Source: Chloroflexota bacterium
Lineage (GTDB): Bacteria > Chloroflexota > UBA6077 > FW602-bin22 > CADDYW01
Reading direction: 5' to 3'
DNA: 64,000 bases
NCBI GenBank assembly: GCA_021324795.1
Contig: JAJPIK010000087.1
Span: 1 to 64,000, forward strand
In this document: positions 24,099 to 32,178 of the stretch, piece after piece
Numbering within the stretch: position 1 is the stretch's first letter
How the letters are laid out: every line of letters starts with the position of its first letter
Notes under the pieces: generated by a model
What the model was told of the DNA's origin: nothing
The model's input: only the letters and a program-made list of their open reading frames with translations
Databases searched by the model: none
Program-made: the position numbers and the translations under genes

Positions 24099-25127
24099 TT
24101 GAAGCAGGTTTTGTTGTTTCTTCATCCCGAATGCTTAGCCCATGAGACCGGCCGGCATCCGGAGAATCCGAGGCGGCTCGAAGCGATTTGGGAGGCTTTG
24201 CAGAGAGCGTCTCTTCCGCGGGGGGTGAGCTGGGCGCAGCCGGCGCCAGCGACATTGGAGCAGGTGCTGCGCGTGCACCGTCCGGAGCTGGTGAATTTCA
24301 TTCGTGAGCTCGCGGCACGGGGCGGTGGTCCGGTCGACGCGGATACGGTCACGTCGGCGCGCTCGTTCGACGCCGCGTTGATCGCAGCGGGTGGGGCAAT
24401 CGAAGCGGTAGGCCACGTCCTGTCTCAGCCGGGACGGCGTGCCTTTGCCTTGGTACGTCCCCCGGGTCACCACGCGACGCCGGAGCGGGCGATGGGCTTC
24501 TGTCTCTTCAACAACGTGGCGATTGCCGTACAGGCGGCGCTCGTCGAGCAGGGTCTCAAGCGGGTAGCAATCGTCGACTTCGATGTTCACCATGGCAACG
24601 GCACTCAGGCGGCGTTTGCTGCCGAGCCGCGGGTGCTCTTTTGCTCGCTCCACCAATTCCCCTGGTATCCGGGCTCCGGTCGAGCGGAGGAGATCGGCGA
24701 AGGCGCGGCACGTGGTCAAACGGTGAACCTCCCCCTACCGGCCGGCTGCGGTGATGCGGTTTACCAGGCCGCGTTCGAGCGGGTCGTCGTACCGGTCGTT
24801 CGTCGCTTCCAGCCGGAATTGATCGTTGCCTCGGCCGGATTCGACGCGCATTGGGCAGATCCGCTGGCCGAGATGGCCGTGTCGACGACCGGCTTCGTGA
24901 CAATGGTCCGAACGTTGGCGAGTCTGGCCGATGAGCTCTGTCAGGGACGGCTTGCCCTTAGCCTGGAAGGAGGCTATGATCGGCAGGCCTTGGCGAGCAG
25001 CGTCGTCGCGGTGACGACTGTGCTGGCCGGGGGCGAGCCAGAAGATCTGCTCGGCCCCGCTCCCGGCGGTGAGCTAAAGAACGTCGATCTGTTGCTCGAC
25101 GAGGTTTGCCGGCTGCACCAAATATAG
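24099..25127 (+). CDS. Histone-deacetylase-family (acetoin utilisation-like) deacetylase
   Basis: 342 aa from TTG 24099, set six bases after GGGAGGG; a GTG at 24072 in the same frame is the alternative. Class II HDAC-type core: HPECLAHETGRHPENPRR, RPPGHHATPERAMGFC (tandem His), AIVDFDVHHGNGTQ (zinc Asp/His), SLHQFPWYPGSG, SAGFDAHWADPLAEM (zinc Asp) and LSLEGGYDRQAL. Bacterial members remove acetyl groups from lysine, polyamines or small molecules. The gene ends near a hairpin that separates it from the converging GntR regulator. Confidence 0.9.
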   Translation: MKQVLLFLHPECLAHETGRHPENPRRLEAIWEALQRASLPRGVSWAQPAPATLEQVLRVHRPELVNFIRELAARGGGPVDADTVTSARSFDAALIAAGGAIEAVGHVLSQPGRRAFALVRPPGHHATPERAMGFCLFNNVAIAVQAALVEQGLKRVAIVDFDVHHGNGTQAAFAAEPRVLFCSLHQFPWYPGSGRAEEIGEGAARGQTVNLPLPAGCGDAVYQAAFERVVVPVVRRFQPELIVASAGFDAHWADPLAEMAVSTTGFVTMVRTLASLADELCQGRLALSLEGGYDRQALASSVVAVTTVLAGGEPEDLLGPAPGGELKNVDLLLDEVCRLHQI

Positions 25128-25139
25128 GCGGGGTAAGGA

Positions 25140-25178
25140 GAGAGACGCTGAAATTACTGCGCAAATCCAGCGTTTCTC
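25140..25178. terminator. Hairpin between convergent deacetylase and GntR genes
   Basis: GAGAGACGCTG (25140-25150) pairs with CAGCGTTTCTC (25168-25178), with one G-U, around a 17-base loop. It sits in a 65-base gap between two genes that converge. The right side runs into TTTCTCCCC rather than a T-run. Confidence 0.5.
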
Positions 25179-25192
25179 CCCTCGGGGTTACA

Positions 25193-25885
25193 TTAATTTC
25201 CGCCGAGAGCCCCGGCAATGCGGGGGGCGCGCTCGGCGGTGTGGGCTATCAGCCGGGAGGTAGCGAGGGCTGGATCGCCGTCGGTGATTGCCTGGAGCAG
25301 CGCCTCGTGCTCGGCGAGCGCCACCTCCGGCGCATCCGGGCCTTCCAGTGTCATGGCGTTCACCGCGAAGAGGAAGATGCGCTGGACATCCGGACGGAGA
25401 CTCGCGAAAAGGTCCTGGAGCCGACGATTGCCGGTCGCGGCGCAGAGGGCGGTGTGGAATTCGACATCGAGCTCGAACTGACGTTGGACGTTGCCTTCGT
25501 TGTACGCCTGGCGCATGCGGGCGACGATCGCCTGCAACGGTGCCAGGCGATCGGGCTGCGGATCACTGGCCAGGATCCGCACGGCGAGAGTCTCCAGCGC
25601 TTCACGGACGGCATAGATCTCGCGCACGTCGTTGGGTTTGAGAGGGGCGACAACGACTCCGCGCCCTTTGGGGGCATCGATGACCAGACCATCCTGCTTG
25701 AGCTGAAGAATTGCCTCGCGCACCGGCGACTTGCTTACTTCGAGCTGCTTGGCCAGGTCGGCTTCGACAATTCGCTGGCCCGGTGAGAGATCTCCCGAAA
25801 CGATCGATGTCCGGAGGCATTCGAAGACCCAGTCGCGTAGGGTCTTGTGGCTGGGAGGCGCAAAGGCCTCATCAATGCTGACCAT
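25193..25885 (-). CDS. GntR-family transcription regulator, FCD (FadR) type
   Basis: 230 aa. N-terminal winged helix (LRDWVFECLRTSIVSGDLSP, EADLAKQLEVSKSPVREAIL, GLVIDAPKGRGVVV), then the all-helical FCD ligand domain (residues 85-220) with the metal ligands Asp/His in ELDVEFHTALCAATGN and His residues in ALAEHEALL and RLIAHTAE. FCD regulators sense small acids or sugar acids and repress divergent genes. It lies divergent from the oligopeptide-type importer at 26238, and the 350-base gap holds a promoter overlapped by a palindrome, a likely target. Confidence 0.9.
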   Translation of the reverse strand: MVSIDEAFAPPSHKTLRDWVFECLRTSIVSGDLSPGQRIVEADLAKQLEVSKSPVREAILQLKQDGLVIDAPKGRGVVVAPLKPNDVREIYAVREALETLAVRILASDPQPDRLAPLQAIVARMRQAYNEGNVQRQFELDVEFHTALCAATGNRRLQDLFASLRPDVQRIFLFAVNAMTLEGPDAPEVALAEHEALLQAITDGDPALATSRLIAHTAERAPRIAGALGGN

Positions 25886-26138
25886 GGTCTCTCCTAAATC
25901 GTAATGCTTAATGCAGAATGTAGGGCCTCCTGGGTTTTAGCCCCTTGCCAGGCCACGTTCGGGGCCTCGCGGAAGCAGCGCCACCAAGTCCTCGCTCTAT
26001 CGGCAAACTCGCCGCTCAGCCCATTATACACGGTGTTTAGGGTCTGGCATTACCTCGAAAAGAATACATTGCCTGCCATCTCTCGTCAAGCATTATGAAG
26101 ATTTAATGCAGATTGTGTACGATTGTCTGATCTGGCTA
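25886..26138. other. Divergent intergenic region, left part
   Basis: Between gntR and the importer operon. No coding frame is supported; a plus-strand frame of 64 codons from 25904 has no homology and no good start. It should contain the gntR promoter, which I could not place. The promoter of the importer is just to the right. Confidence 0.4.
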
Positions 26139-26167
26139 TTGACTTTATGGCATAGCCGGAGTATAAG
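26139..26167 (+). promoter_or_regulatory. Sigma-70-type promoter of the importer operon
   Basis: TTGACT (26139-26144) and TATAAG (26162-26167) with a 17-base spacer, five of six matches at both boxes. The expected start point is near 26174, about 60 bases before the binding-protein gene. Confidence 0.7.
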
Positions 26168-26175
26168 GGGTATAC
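26161..26175. promoter_or_regulatory. Palindrome GTATAAGGGGTATAC over the -10 box
   Basis: An exact 5-base inverted repeat (GTATA/TATAC, 5-base centre) that covers the -10 element of the promoter and the start point. A repressor bound here would block polymerase. The divergent GntR regulator is the natural candidate, though a metal-type regulator cannot be excluded from sequence. Confidence 0.5.
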
Positions 26176-26237
26176 GGTGGACCGGATTGCCTAATTGATC
26201 GACGCGAGTGGGCTAAATCAGACCGGAGGATAGTGGG

Positions 26238-28121
26238 TTGTTAGGTCAAGACTCTTCGCATCGCGCCTACGTGCGGCGGATGAAGCTACGCCGGCGCCAG
26301 ATGCTCCAAGCAGCCGCGGCCAGTGGGAGCGTGGGATTGCTTTCCTTCCTCACTGCCTGTTCGCGCACCCCGACGGCTTCTCCCGCAGCTTCTCCTACCT
26401 CACCGCCGGCGCAAGCGATTGCTCCGGCGAATCCCACTGCGCAGACATCCGCCCAACCAACTCCTGTGCCAACCATCCAGGTCACGGCGACGCCCACTTC
26501 GCTGCCCCAATCGAGCTTCACGACCGGTGCCTCGCCGGTGGCCGGCGCGCTGCACCTCAACCTGGCCAGCGAGCCCGATGAGATGGATCCGAGCCGGGCT
26601 TCCTTCGTCGGCGAGATCGAGGTCATCATGCGCGTTTTCAGCAATTTGTACACGTTCAATGAGAAGGCGCAGTTGGTTCCCGATCAGGCCGAAAGCTTGC
26701 CCCAGGTCTCGCCCGATGGTAAATCGATCACGGTCAAGCTGAAGAAAGGCCTGGTTTGGTCGGATGGTAAGCCGTTGAAGGCAGCCGATTTCGTTTATGG
26801 CGCCAAGCGCCAGCTCAACCCGGTCCTGGCCGGTGATTATGCCTTCACCCTCTATGCGCTCGAAGGTGGCCAGGCCTATAACACTGCCGATCCAAAGAAG
26901 ACGAGCCCGGCCGATCTCCAGAAGCTACGCGACGCGGTTGGGGTATCGGCGCCAGATGACCAGACGATCATCTACAAGCTGGTCGCTCCTGCCCCCTGGT
27001 TCTTGAGTGTATTGGCGACCTGGAATGGCTTACCGATACGTGAGGACGTCGTCACGGCGGGCGGGAAGACCGAGGACAGCCGCGATTGGATCAAACCGGG
27101 TACCTATATCGGTAACGGCCCCTACGTTCTGAAGACTCACGACCCCGGCGTTCAGATGGTTTTCGAGTCGAACCCGAAGTACGTCCGAGGCGAGCCGCCA
27201 ATCAAGACGGTTCAGTATTACATGATCAAAGACGTGACCGTCGCGTTCGCTGCCTACCAGGCAGGAAACCTTGACGCGATCGGACCACAGATTCTTCCGG
27301 TCAGCCCGCTGATCAAGCCGAGTATCGATGGCGATCCAACCCTTAAAGAGCAATTCCAGATAGTTTCCGGAAGCTCGACCTTCTATCTTGGCTTCAATAC
27401 CAAGCTGGCGCCTTTCGACAACGTCAAGGTACGCCAGGCGTTCGCCGCGGCGTTCGACCGGGATACTTTTGCCAGGGACGTGATGAAAGGTCTGGCTTTG
27501 CCGGCCGATCAGTTCATGCCAACTGGCTTCCCTGGCCACTACGATGACATTCCGGTCCAGAAGTTTGATCCCGCGGCGGCGAAAAAACTGCTCGCTGACG
27601 CGGGCTATCCTGATGGCAAGGGGCTGCCGGAGATCAAGGCAAGCTATGCTGATACCGACACGAACCGGCTGATTATGACGGCCGCGGCGGCCATGTTCCA
27701 GCAAAACCTGGGGGTCAAAGTGACACTGGATCCGATCGACCCCAAGGCATTTAGCGGGCTGCTCAAAAAGCAAGAGACGACGCCCCAGATGTATCGCTTG
27801 GGATGGAATCAGGATTACCCGGATCCCCAGGACTGGTACAGCACCGTTTTCCAGTCGACTTCGACGGTCAGTCACACCGGGTGGTCAAACAAGCAGTTCG
27901 ATACTCTGACGGAGCAAGCCGATGTCGAGATCGATCCGAAGAAGCGCGATCAGCTCTACGCCCAAGCAGCGGGTATCCTCGATACCGAGGCGCCGGTGGT
28001 CTTTACCCACTACGCGGCCGCGCCACTGCTGCTCAAGCCACGGGTGCAGGGCTACAAGCTCGATCCGTTCGAGTACTTCTTCGGCCAGCATAGTTTGTAT
28101 GCGATGAAACTCACCATGTAG
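26238..28121 (+). CDS. ABC importer substrate-binding lipoprotein, family 5 (oligopeptide/OppA-DppA type)
   Basis: 627 aa from TTG 26238 (GGAGGA upstream); ATG 26280 is the alternative. A Tat-type signal (KLRRRQMLQAA) leads to a lipobox Cys near residue 42 (SFLTAC), a Ser/Pro/Thr linker, then the SBP_bac_5 domain: LHLNLASEPDEMDPSRASF, SPDGKSITVKLKKGLVWSDG, VRQAFAAAFDRDTFA near 395 and YRLGWNQDYPDPQDWY near 525. It should capture a peptide or similar ligand outside the membrane. Two permease genes follow at once, but no ATPase genes do. Confidence 0.93.
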   Translation: MLGQDSSHRAYVRRMKLRRRQMLQAAAASGSVGLLSFLTACSRTPTASPAASPTSPPAQAIAPANPTAQTSAQPTPVPTIQVTATPTSLPQSSFTTGASPVAGALHLNLASEPDEMDPSRASFVGEIEVIMRVFSNLYTFNEKAQLVPDQAESLPQVSPDGKSITVKLKKGLVWSDGKPLKAADFVYGAKRQLNPVLAGDYAFTLYALEGGQAYNTADPKKTSPADLQKLRDAVGVSAPDDQTIIYKLVAPAPWFLSVLATWNGLPIREDVVTAGGKTEDSRDWIKPGTYIGNGPYVLKTHDPGVQMVFESNPKYVRGEPPIKTVQYYMIKDVTVAFAAYQAGNLDAIGPQILPVSPLIKPSIDGDPTLKEQFQIVSGSSTFYLGFNTKLAPFDNVKVRQAFAAAFDRDTFARDVMKGLALPADQFMPTGFPGHYDDIPVQKFDPAAAKKLLADAGYPDGKGLPEIKASYADTDTNRLIMTAAAAMFQQNLGVKVTLDPIDPKAFSGLLKKQETTPQMYRLGWNQDYPDPQDWYSTVFQSTSTVSHTGWSNKQFDTLTEQADVEIDPKKRDQLYAQAAGILDTEAPVVFTHYAAAPLLLKPRVQGYKLDPFEYFFGQHSLYAMKLTM

Positions 28122-28183
28122 GGGGTGGGTATGGGGGCTAGGGGTTGGCCCCATTCCCCTGTCCCTAATCTCTAGGGGCAGTA

Positions 28184-29149
28184 ATGCTAGCGTTTCTGGT
28201 TCGACGCATCGCGCTGCTGGTGCCAGTGCTCTTTGTCATCTCAATTCTGACCTTTGCCTCGGGTCATCTCGCTCCCGGGGGGCCCTTCGACCAGGCTGGC
28301 TTGGGCCGCGAGCTTCCGCCATCAGTGATCGAGAATCTCAATCGCGAGTTTCACCTTGATGAGCCGGCCTGGAAGCAATACGTACTCTACATGGCAAACT
28401 TTCTCCATGGTGACCTTGGCCCCTCGTATCAGTTTCGTGGCCAGAGCGTCAGCGCGATTATCTTCGCACCGTCGGGGCCCGGCAATTCGTTTTTCAGCAG
28501 CCGCTTCGGCCACAGTCTCGAGTTGGGCCTCATCAGCTTCTCGATTGCCTGTCTAGTTGGTATTCCACTGGGGATTATCTCGGCGGTCAAGCACAATACC
28601 TGGATCGACTATCTCGCCTTGCTCTTCGCGACGGCTGGAGTGACGATTCCCAGCTTCGTCGTCGCCTTATTTCTCATGGTGGTCTTCGGGGTCGATTTGC
28701 ACTGGTTCCCGATCGTCACTGCCAATTACGCTGATTGGCACGCCTGGGTGTTGCCGTCGGTCACTCTGAGTCTCTCGCTGCTCGCTCTGCTAGCGCGGCT
28801 CACCCGAACGAGCATGCTCGAAAGTCTGGGCCAGGATTACATTCGCACCGCGCGAGCGAAAGGGCTGCGGTGGCGCTGGGTCGTTTTGAAGCATGCGCTG
28901 CGCAACAGCCTGATTCCGGTGACTACCGTGCTCGGACCGGGCCTCGCCGGATTGATCACCGGCTCGTTCATCATCGAGTACATGTTCTCGTTTCCCGGCA
29001 TGGGGCAATTTTTTGTGCAAGGGGTAAGCGCGCGTGATTACTCGATGATCATGGGGGTGACCTTGTTCTACGCGGTCGTGATCTCGCTGGCTAATCTTCT
29101 AGTCGACGTCAGCTATGCCGTGCTTGATCCTCGGATCAAGGTGACCTAG
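28184..29149 (+). CDS. ABC importer permease, DppB/OppB type
   Basis: 321 aa. N-terminal helix (FLVRRIALLVPVLFVISILT), loop with GPFDQAGLGRELPP, then the transmembrane core with the ATPase-coupling EAA-like loop RLTRTSMLESLGQDYIRTAR and AKGLRWRWVVLKHALRNSLI, typical of the B permease. It pairs with the C permease three bases downstream. GGGGCAG precedes the ATG as a weak Shine-Dalgarno. Confidence 0.93.
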   Translation: MLAFLVRRIALLVPVLFVISILTFASGHLAPGGPFDQAGLGRELPPSVIENLNREFHLDEPAWKQYVLYMANFLHGDLGPSYQFRGQSVSAIIFAPSGPGNSFFSSRFGHSLELGLISFSIACLVGIPLGIISAVKHNTWIDYLALLFATAGVTIPSFVVALFLMVVFGVDLHWFPIVTANYADWHAWVLPSVTLSLSLLALLARLTRTSMLESLGQDYIRTARAKGLRWRWVVLKHALRNSLIPVTTVLGPGLAGLITGSFIIEYMFSFPGMGQFFVQGVSARDYSMIMGVTLFYAVVISLANLLVDVSYAVLDPRIKVT

Positions 29150-29152
29150 AGC

Positions 29153-30172
29153 ATGGCGACCAACCTCTCGATGACGCCGTTTTTGATTGAAGAAGAAGTT
29201 TGGAGCGAGCAGTGCCAGCAGGGGCTTTGGACCCAGGCGTTTCGGCGGCTCAGCCAGAACAAGGCGGCGATGGTGAGCCTGATCGTGATCTGCCTTCTTT
29301 ACCTGGTAGCCATCTTCAGTCCCTTAATCGCTCCTACCGACCCGACCCAGGTCCATTTTGCCAATATCCTGACTCCCCCGGCCTGGCAGCCGGGCGGAAC
29401 GTGGGAATTCCCACTGGGCACGGACTCGGTCGGCCGCGATCTGCTCAGTCGGCTGATTTACGGCGCGCGGATCTCGATGTCGATTGGCCTGGTGCCGGTC
29501 GTCTTTTACCTGGTGATCGGCGGTACGGTTGGACTGATCGCCGGGTACGCCGGAGGCGTGGTCGACACCGTTTTGATGCGGGGCGTCGACGTGTTCTACG
29601 CGTTGCCAGACCTTTTGATTATGATCACCCTGGTCACTCTCCTGCGGGAGACAGCTCTTGGTGATCTGCTCTCCGGTTTGGTGATCATCCTTGCCGCGCT
29701 CGCGTTGTTTGGCTGGGTAGGTACGGCACGCTTGGTGCGGGGCCAGGTGCTCGCCTACAAAGAAATCAGCTTTGTCGAAGCGGCACGGGCATTGGGCGCT
29801 TCGCCAATGCGAATTATCTTCCGCCACATTGTGCCCCAGATCCTGGCGCCGATCATCGTCCAGATGACCTTTACCATTCCTGGTGCGATCACCGCCGAAG
29901 CAGTGCTCAGTTTCATCGGCATTGGCGTCCGCCCTCCCACCGCGAGCTGGGGGAACATGGTTCAAGACGGCATGAGCGCGCTCTTCACTCGGCCAATGCT
30001 CGCGATCGCCCCGGCCTTTTGCATCGCGATCGTCACTCTCGCCTTCACCTTCCTCGGCGATGGGCTCAGAGATGCCTTGGATCCGCACTTCCTGGCACAG
30101 CCTTCGAGCAATCCCTCTACTCCCCTCACAGGATCCGGAACCCTCCGTCCACGTACAGATACTGGCCGGTGA
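29153..30172 (+). CDS. ABC importer permease, DppC/OppC type
   Basis: 339 aa. It has the N-terminal OppC region (FRRLSQNKAAMVSLIVIC), GTWEFPLGTDSVGRDLLSR, YGARISMSIGLVPV and the coupling loop KEISFVEAARALGASPMRII followed by FRHIVPQILAPIIV. The C-terminal extension after DPHFLAQ runs into the 3' end of the converging dehydrogenase gene, so the last ~30 residues are probably read-through sequence beyond the normal end of the family. No DppD/DppF ATPase follows; a shared ATPase elsewhere is needed. Confidence 0.92.
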   Translation: MATNLSMTPFLIEEEVWSEQCQQGLWTQAFRRLSQNKAAMVSLIVICLLYLVAIFSPLIAPTDPTQVHFANILTPPAWQPGGTWEFPLGTDSVGRDLLSRLIYGARISMSIGLVPVVFYLVIGGTVGLIAGYAGGVVDTVLMRGVDVFYALPDLLIMITLVTLLRETALGDLLSGLVIILAALALFGWVGTARLVRGQVLAYKEISFVEAARALGASPMRIIFRHIVPQILAPIIVQMTFTIPGAITAEAVLSFIGIGVRPPTASWGNMVQDGMSALFTRPMLAIAPAFCIAIVTLAFTFLGDGLRDALDPHFLAQPSSNPSTPLTGSGTLRPRTDTGR

Positions 30173-30887
30173 TGTAGCTCGCGTCGTCCGAGGCGAGGAA
30201 GACCACCGCTTTGGCGATCTCGACTGGCTGGCCGGCGCGGTGGAGAGCAATCTTGTCGAGGACGATTGGCAAGATCTGGGGGTCTTTCATCACCCAGGCG
30301 GTCATGTCGGTGTCGATCAGGCCCGGGTGGATACAGTTCACCCGGATGTTGTGGGGAGCGAGCTCAGCAGCAAGATTCGCGGTGAGCGCTTCGATGGCGC
30401 GCTTGCTCGGGGCATAGTGAGTGCGGCCGGGGAGGACCATGCCAGCCTGGACCGAGCCGATGTTGACGAAAGCGCCGGGCCGTTTAGCGGCAACCATGCG
30501 TCGAGCGACCGCTTGTGCACAGAGCCATTCGCCCTTCAGATTCGTATGGGTGACGCGCTCCCATTCCTTCTCATCGATTTCAAGGAAAGGGATGATTGAC
30601 TCGACGCCGGCGTTGTTCACCAGTACGTCGATCGGTCCGAGATCGCGCTCGACCGTCTCGACCATGCGATTGACCTCGTCGCCACGCGAGACGTCGGCCA
30701 GCACGGCGACCGCCCGCCGTCCCATCCCTCGAATCTCTTTGACGAGGGTTTCAAGCTCATCGGCGCCGGTCAGATCGTTCACGGCGACGTTCGCGCCTTC
30801 GCGCGCCGCCTCTAAGGCAATACCTTTGCCGATGCCCCGTCGGCTGCCAGTTACCAGGACGTTCTTACTTTCAAGCTTACCGGCCAT
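30126..30887 (-). CDS. Short-chain dehydrogenase/reductase (SDR)
   Basis: 253 aa with AGGAAGGGAATC before the ATG. Classical SDR: cofactor motif VTGSRRGIGKGIALEAA, NVAVNDLTG pointing to NADP- or NAD-binding, VLVNNAGVESI, SVQAG and catalytic Tyr-Lys in HYAPSKRAIEAL, ending YITGQYLYVDGGFRIL. A 3-oxoacyl or sugar/polyol dehydrogenase role is typical. It is followed by a TIM-barrel isomerase upstream on the same strand (gap 10 bases), so a polyol or sugar pathway is likely. Its 3' end overlaps the converging permease by 47 bases. Confidence 0.92.
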   Translation of the reverse strand: MAGKLESKNVLVTGSRRGIGKGIALEAAREGANVAVNDLTGADELETLVKEIRGMGRRAVAVLADVSRGDEVNRMVETVERDLGPIDVLVNNAGVESIIPFLEIDEKEWERVTHTNLKGEWLCAQAVARRMVAAKRPGAFVNIGSVQAGMVLPGRTHYAPSKRAIEALTANLAAELAPHNIRVNCIHPGLIDTDMTAWVMKDPQILPIVLDKIALHRAGQPVEIAKAVVFLASDDASYITGQYLYVDGGFRIL

Positions 30888-30897
30888 GATTCCCTTC

Positions 30898-31764
30898 CTA
30901 CTCCTTGGAAATTTCCTCGCATCGCCTCCAGGTGATGCGATTGCCCAGGATCTTGCCGAGATAGCGACGGCTCATCGCCGCTGCTGCCCGAGGTGGACGC
31001 GGCGCGCGCGACGTGCCGTCGAGCTCGACGTTGATCCAACCGGCGAAATTATCTTCGATCAGGACGTTCAGCAGTTCGGGCATCGGGAGGACGCCGTTGC
31101 CAATTGGCTCGTAGTTGACGTAGCCGGTACGGTCAATCTCCGTGCCGTCGGCGTCATACTCGTAGCTGCCACCCCAGTCTTTCAAGTGAACGTGAGTGAT
31201 TCGCTGACGGTAGGTGCGCATCACTTCCAGGATGTCGCTGCCGCCCTTGGCGATCTGGCCGGTATCTGGCGCAAAGCCGACGACGCTCGGATCCAGCAGC
31301 GCCATGATCGTGTCGATGTCCTGGCGGGTTTCGATCGCAGTGCCAGTGTGGGGGTGCAGACCAGTGACCAGACCGATGCCCTGACAGTAGCGGCCAATCT
31401 CGTTGAGGGCGTCAGCTAGCCGTTTGAACTGATCGGCGGTGCAACCGCCCGGGGGTCGACGGCCACAGGCCAGGACGAGAGTGCTGCCATCAAGCTCTTT
31501 GAGCGCGTCGGCTTCTCGCTGAGCGTTGGCCATGTCGTTGGCAGCGGTAGCGGGATCGATCCAGGTCTTGCCGCAGTAGGCGGCGCCGGTCGGGATCCCG
31601 TTGCGCTCGACCAGGGCGCGGTAGCCCCCCGGCTTCTGATTCCATTCGAGGATCGTTCGGCCGAAGGTCTCGAAGCCGAGAAAGCCGAGTTCGGCGGTGT
31701 CACGGTAGGCCTGCTCGATGTCGCCCGGAATACCCCAGGTGATGCCAGTATGGCCAATTTTCAT
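30898..31764 (-). CDS. Sugar phosphate isomerase/epimerase or inosose dehydratase-like TIM barrel
   Basis: 288 aa. AP-endonuclease-2 fold: KIGHTGITWGIPGDIEQAYR, GFLGFETFGRTILEW, STLVLACGRRPPGG near 105, GLVTGLHPHTGTAIET near 130 (metal His/Glu), VVGFAPDTGQIAKGG near 165, ITHVHLKDWGG near 195 (His/Lys/Asp) and GWINVELDG near 250 (Glu). The pattern HPHTGT and HVHLKDW is that of IolE/IolI relatives, metal-dependent enzymes of inositol or keto-sugar metabolism. It precedes the SDR gene and probably acts in the same pathway. Confidence 0.85.
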   Translation of the reverse strand: MKIGHTGITWGIPGDIEQAYRDTAELGFLGFETFGRTILEWNQKPGGYRALVERNGIPTGAAYCGKTWIDPATAANDMANAQREADALKELDGSTLVLACGRRPPGGCTADQFKRLADALNEIGRYCQGIGLVTGLHPHTGTAIETRQDIDTIMALLDPSVVGFAPDTGQIAKGGSDILEVMRTYRQRITHVHLKDWGGSYEYDADGTEIDRTGYVNYEPIGNGVLPMPELLNVLIEDNFAGWINVELDGTSRAPRPPRAAAAMSRRYLGKILGNRITWRRCEEISKE

Positions 31765-31782
31765 GCTCGCTCCTTTGTCTTC

Positions 31783-31929
31783 TCAGCGCCAGAGATCGAA
31801 CGAGACCTTGATAGCTTTTTGTCGATTTCGCCAGCCCCGGCCCACAACCCAGGCAAAGCCCTGTCGAACGAGCTGCCGATAGCTCGGATTGGTTAACACC
31901 GCCAGGAGTAGCGTGGCAGTGCGTGACAT
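31783..31929 (-). CDS. Small basic membrane-type protein, 48 aa
   Basis: ATG 31929 follows AAGGAGGACAGG, a very strong ribosome site. The peptide (MSRTATLLLAVLTNPSYRQL, then FAWVVGRGWRNRQKAI) has a short hydrophobic start and a basic tail. It is 18 bases upstream of the TIM-barrel gene on the same strand and may be its leader gene. I know no family. Confidence 0.5.
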   Translation of the reverse strand: MSRTATLLLAVLTNPSYRQLVRQGFAWVVGRGWRNRQKAIKVSFDLWR

Positions 31930-32100
31930 CCTGTCCTCCTTGGAACTAGCAAGCTTGAGGGGCTTCCCAGAATCCCGGTGATCGGCAAGGTCTTGATGGC
32001 TGTCGACAGATCGCACAATAGCACCCGTGGCTGGCTCCTGTCAATCCGGCTTCGCTGCGCCAGGAAAGGCCGCTTTGGCTTTTCCTTTTCTAGGATCGGA

Positions 32101-32109
32101 TGGTATAAT
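32101..32109 (+). promoter_or_regulatory. Extended -10 promoter of the D2-ATPase gene
   Basis: TGGTATAAT (32101-32109) is an extended -10 (TGn TATAAT) with a perfect -10 hexamer. The -35 region is weak, as expected when the extended element is used. The start point should be near 32116, giving a ~60-base AT-rich leader before ATG 32179. Confidence 0.65.
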
Positions 32110-32178
32110 TGGCTTTCCGAAATTTATGTTAATTTCACCTGTCTTGGAAAAGAAAAAGAAAGGACCAGAGGAACCTTC

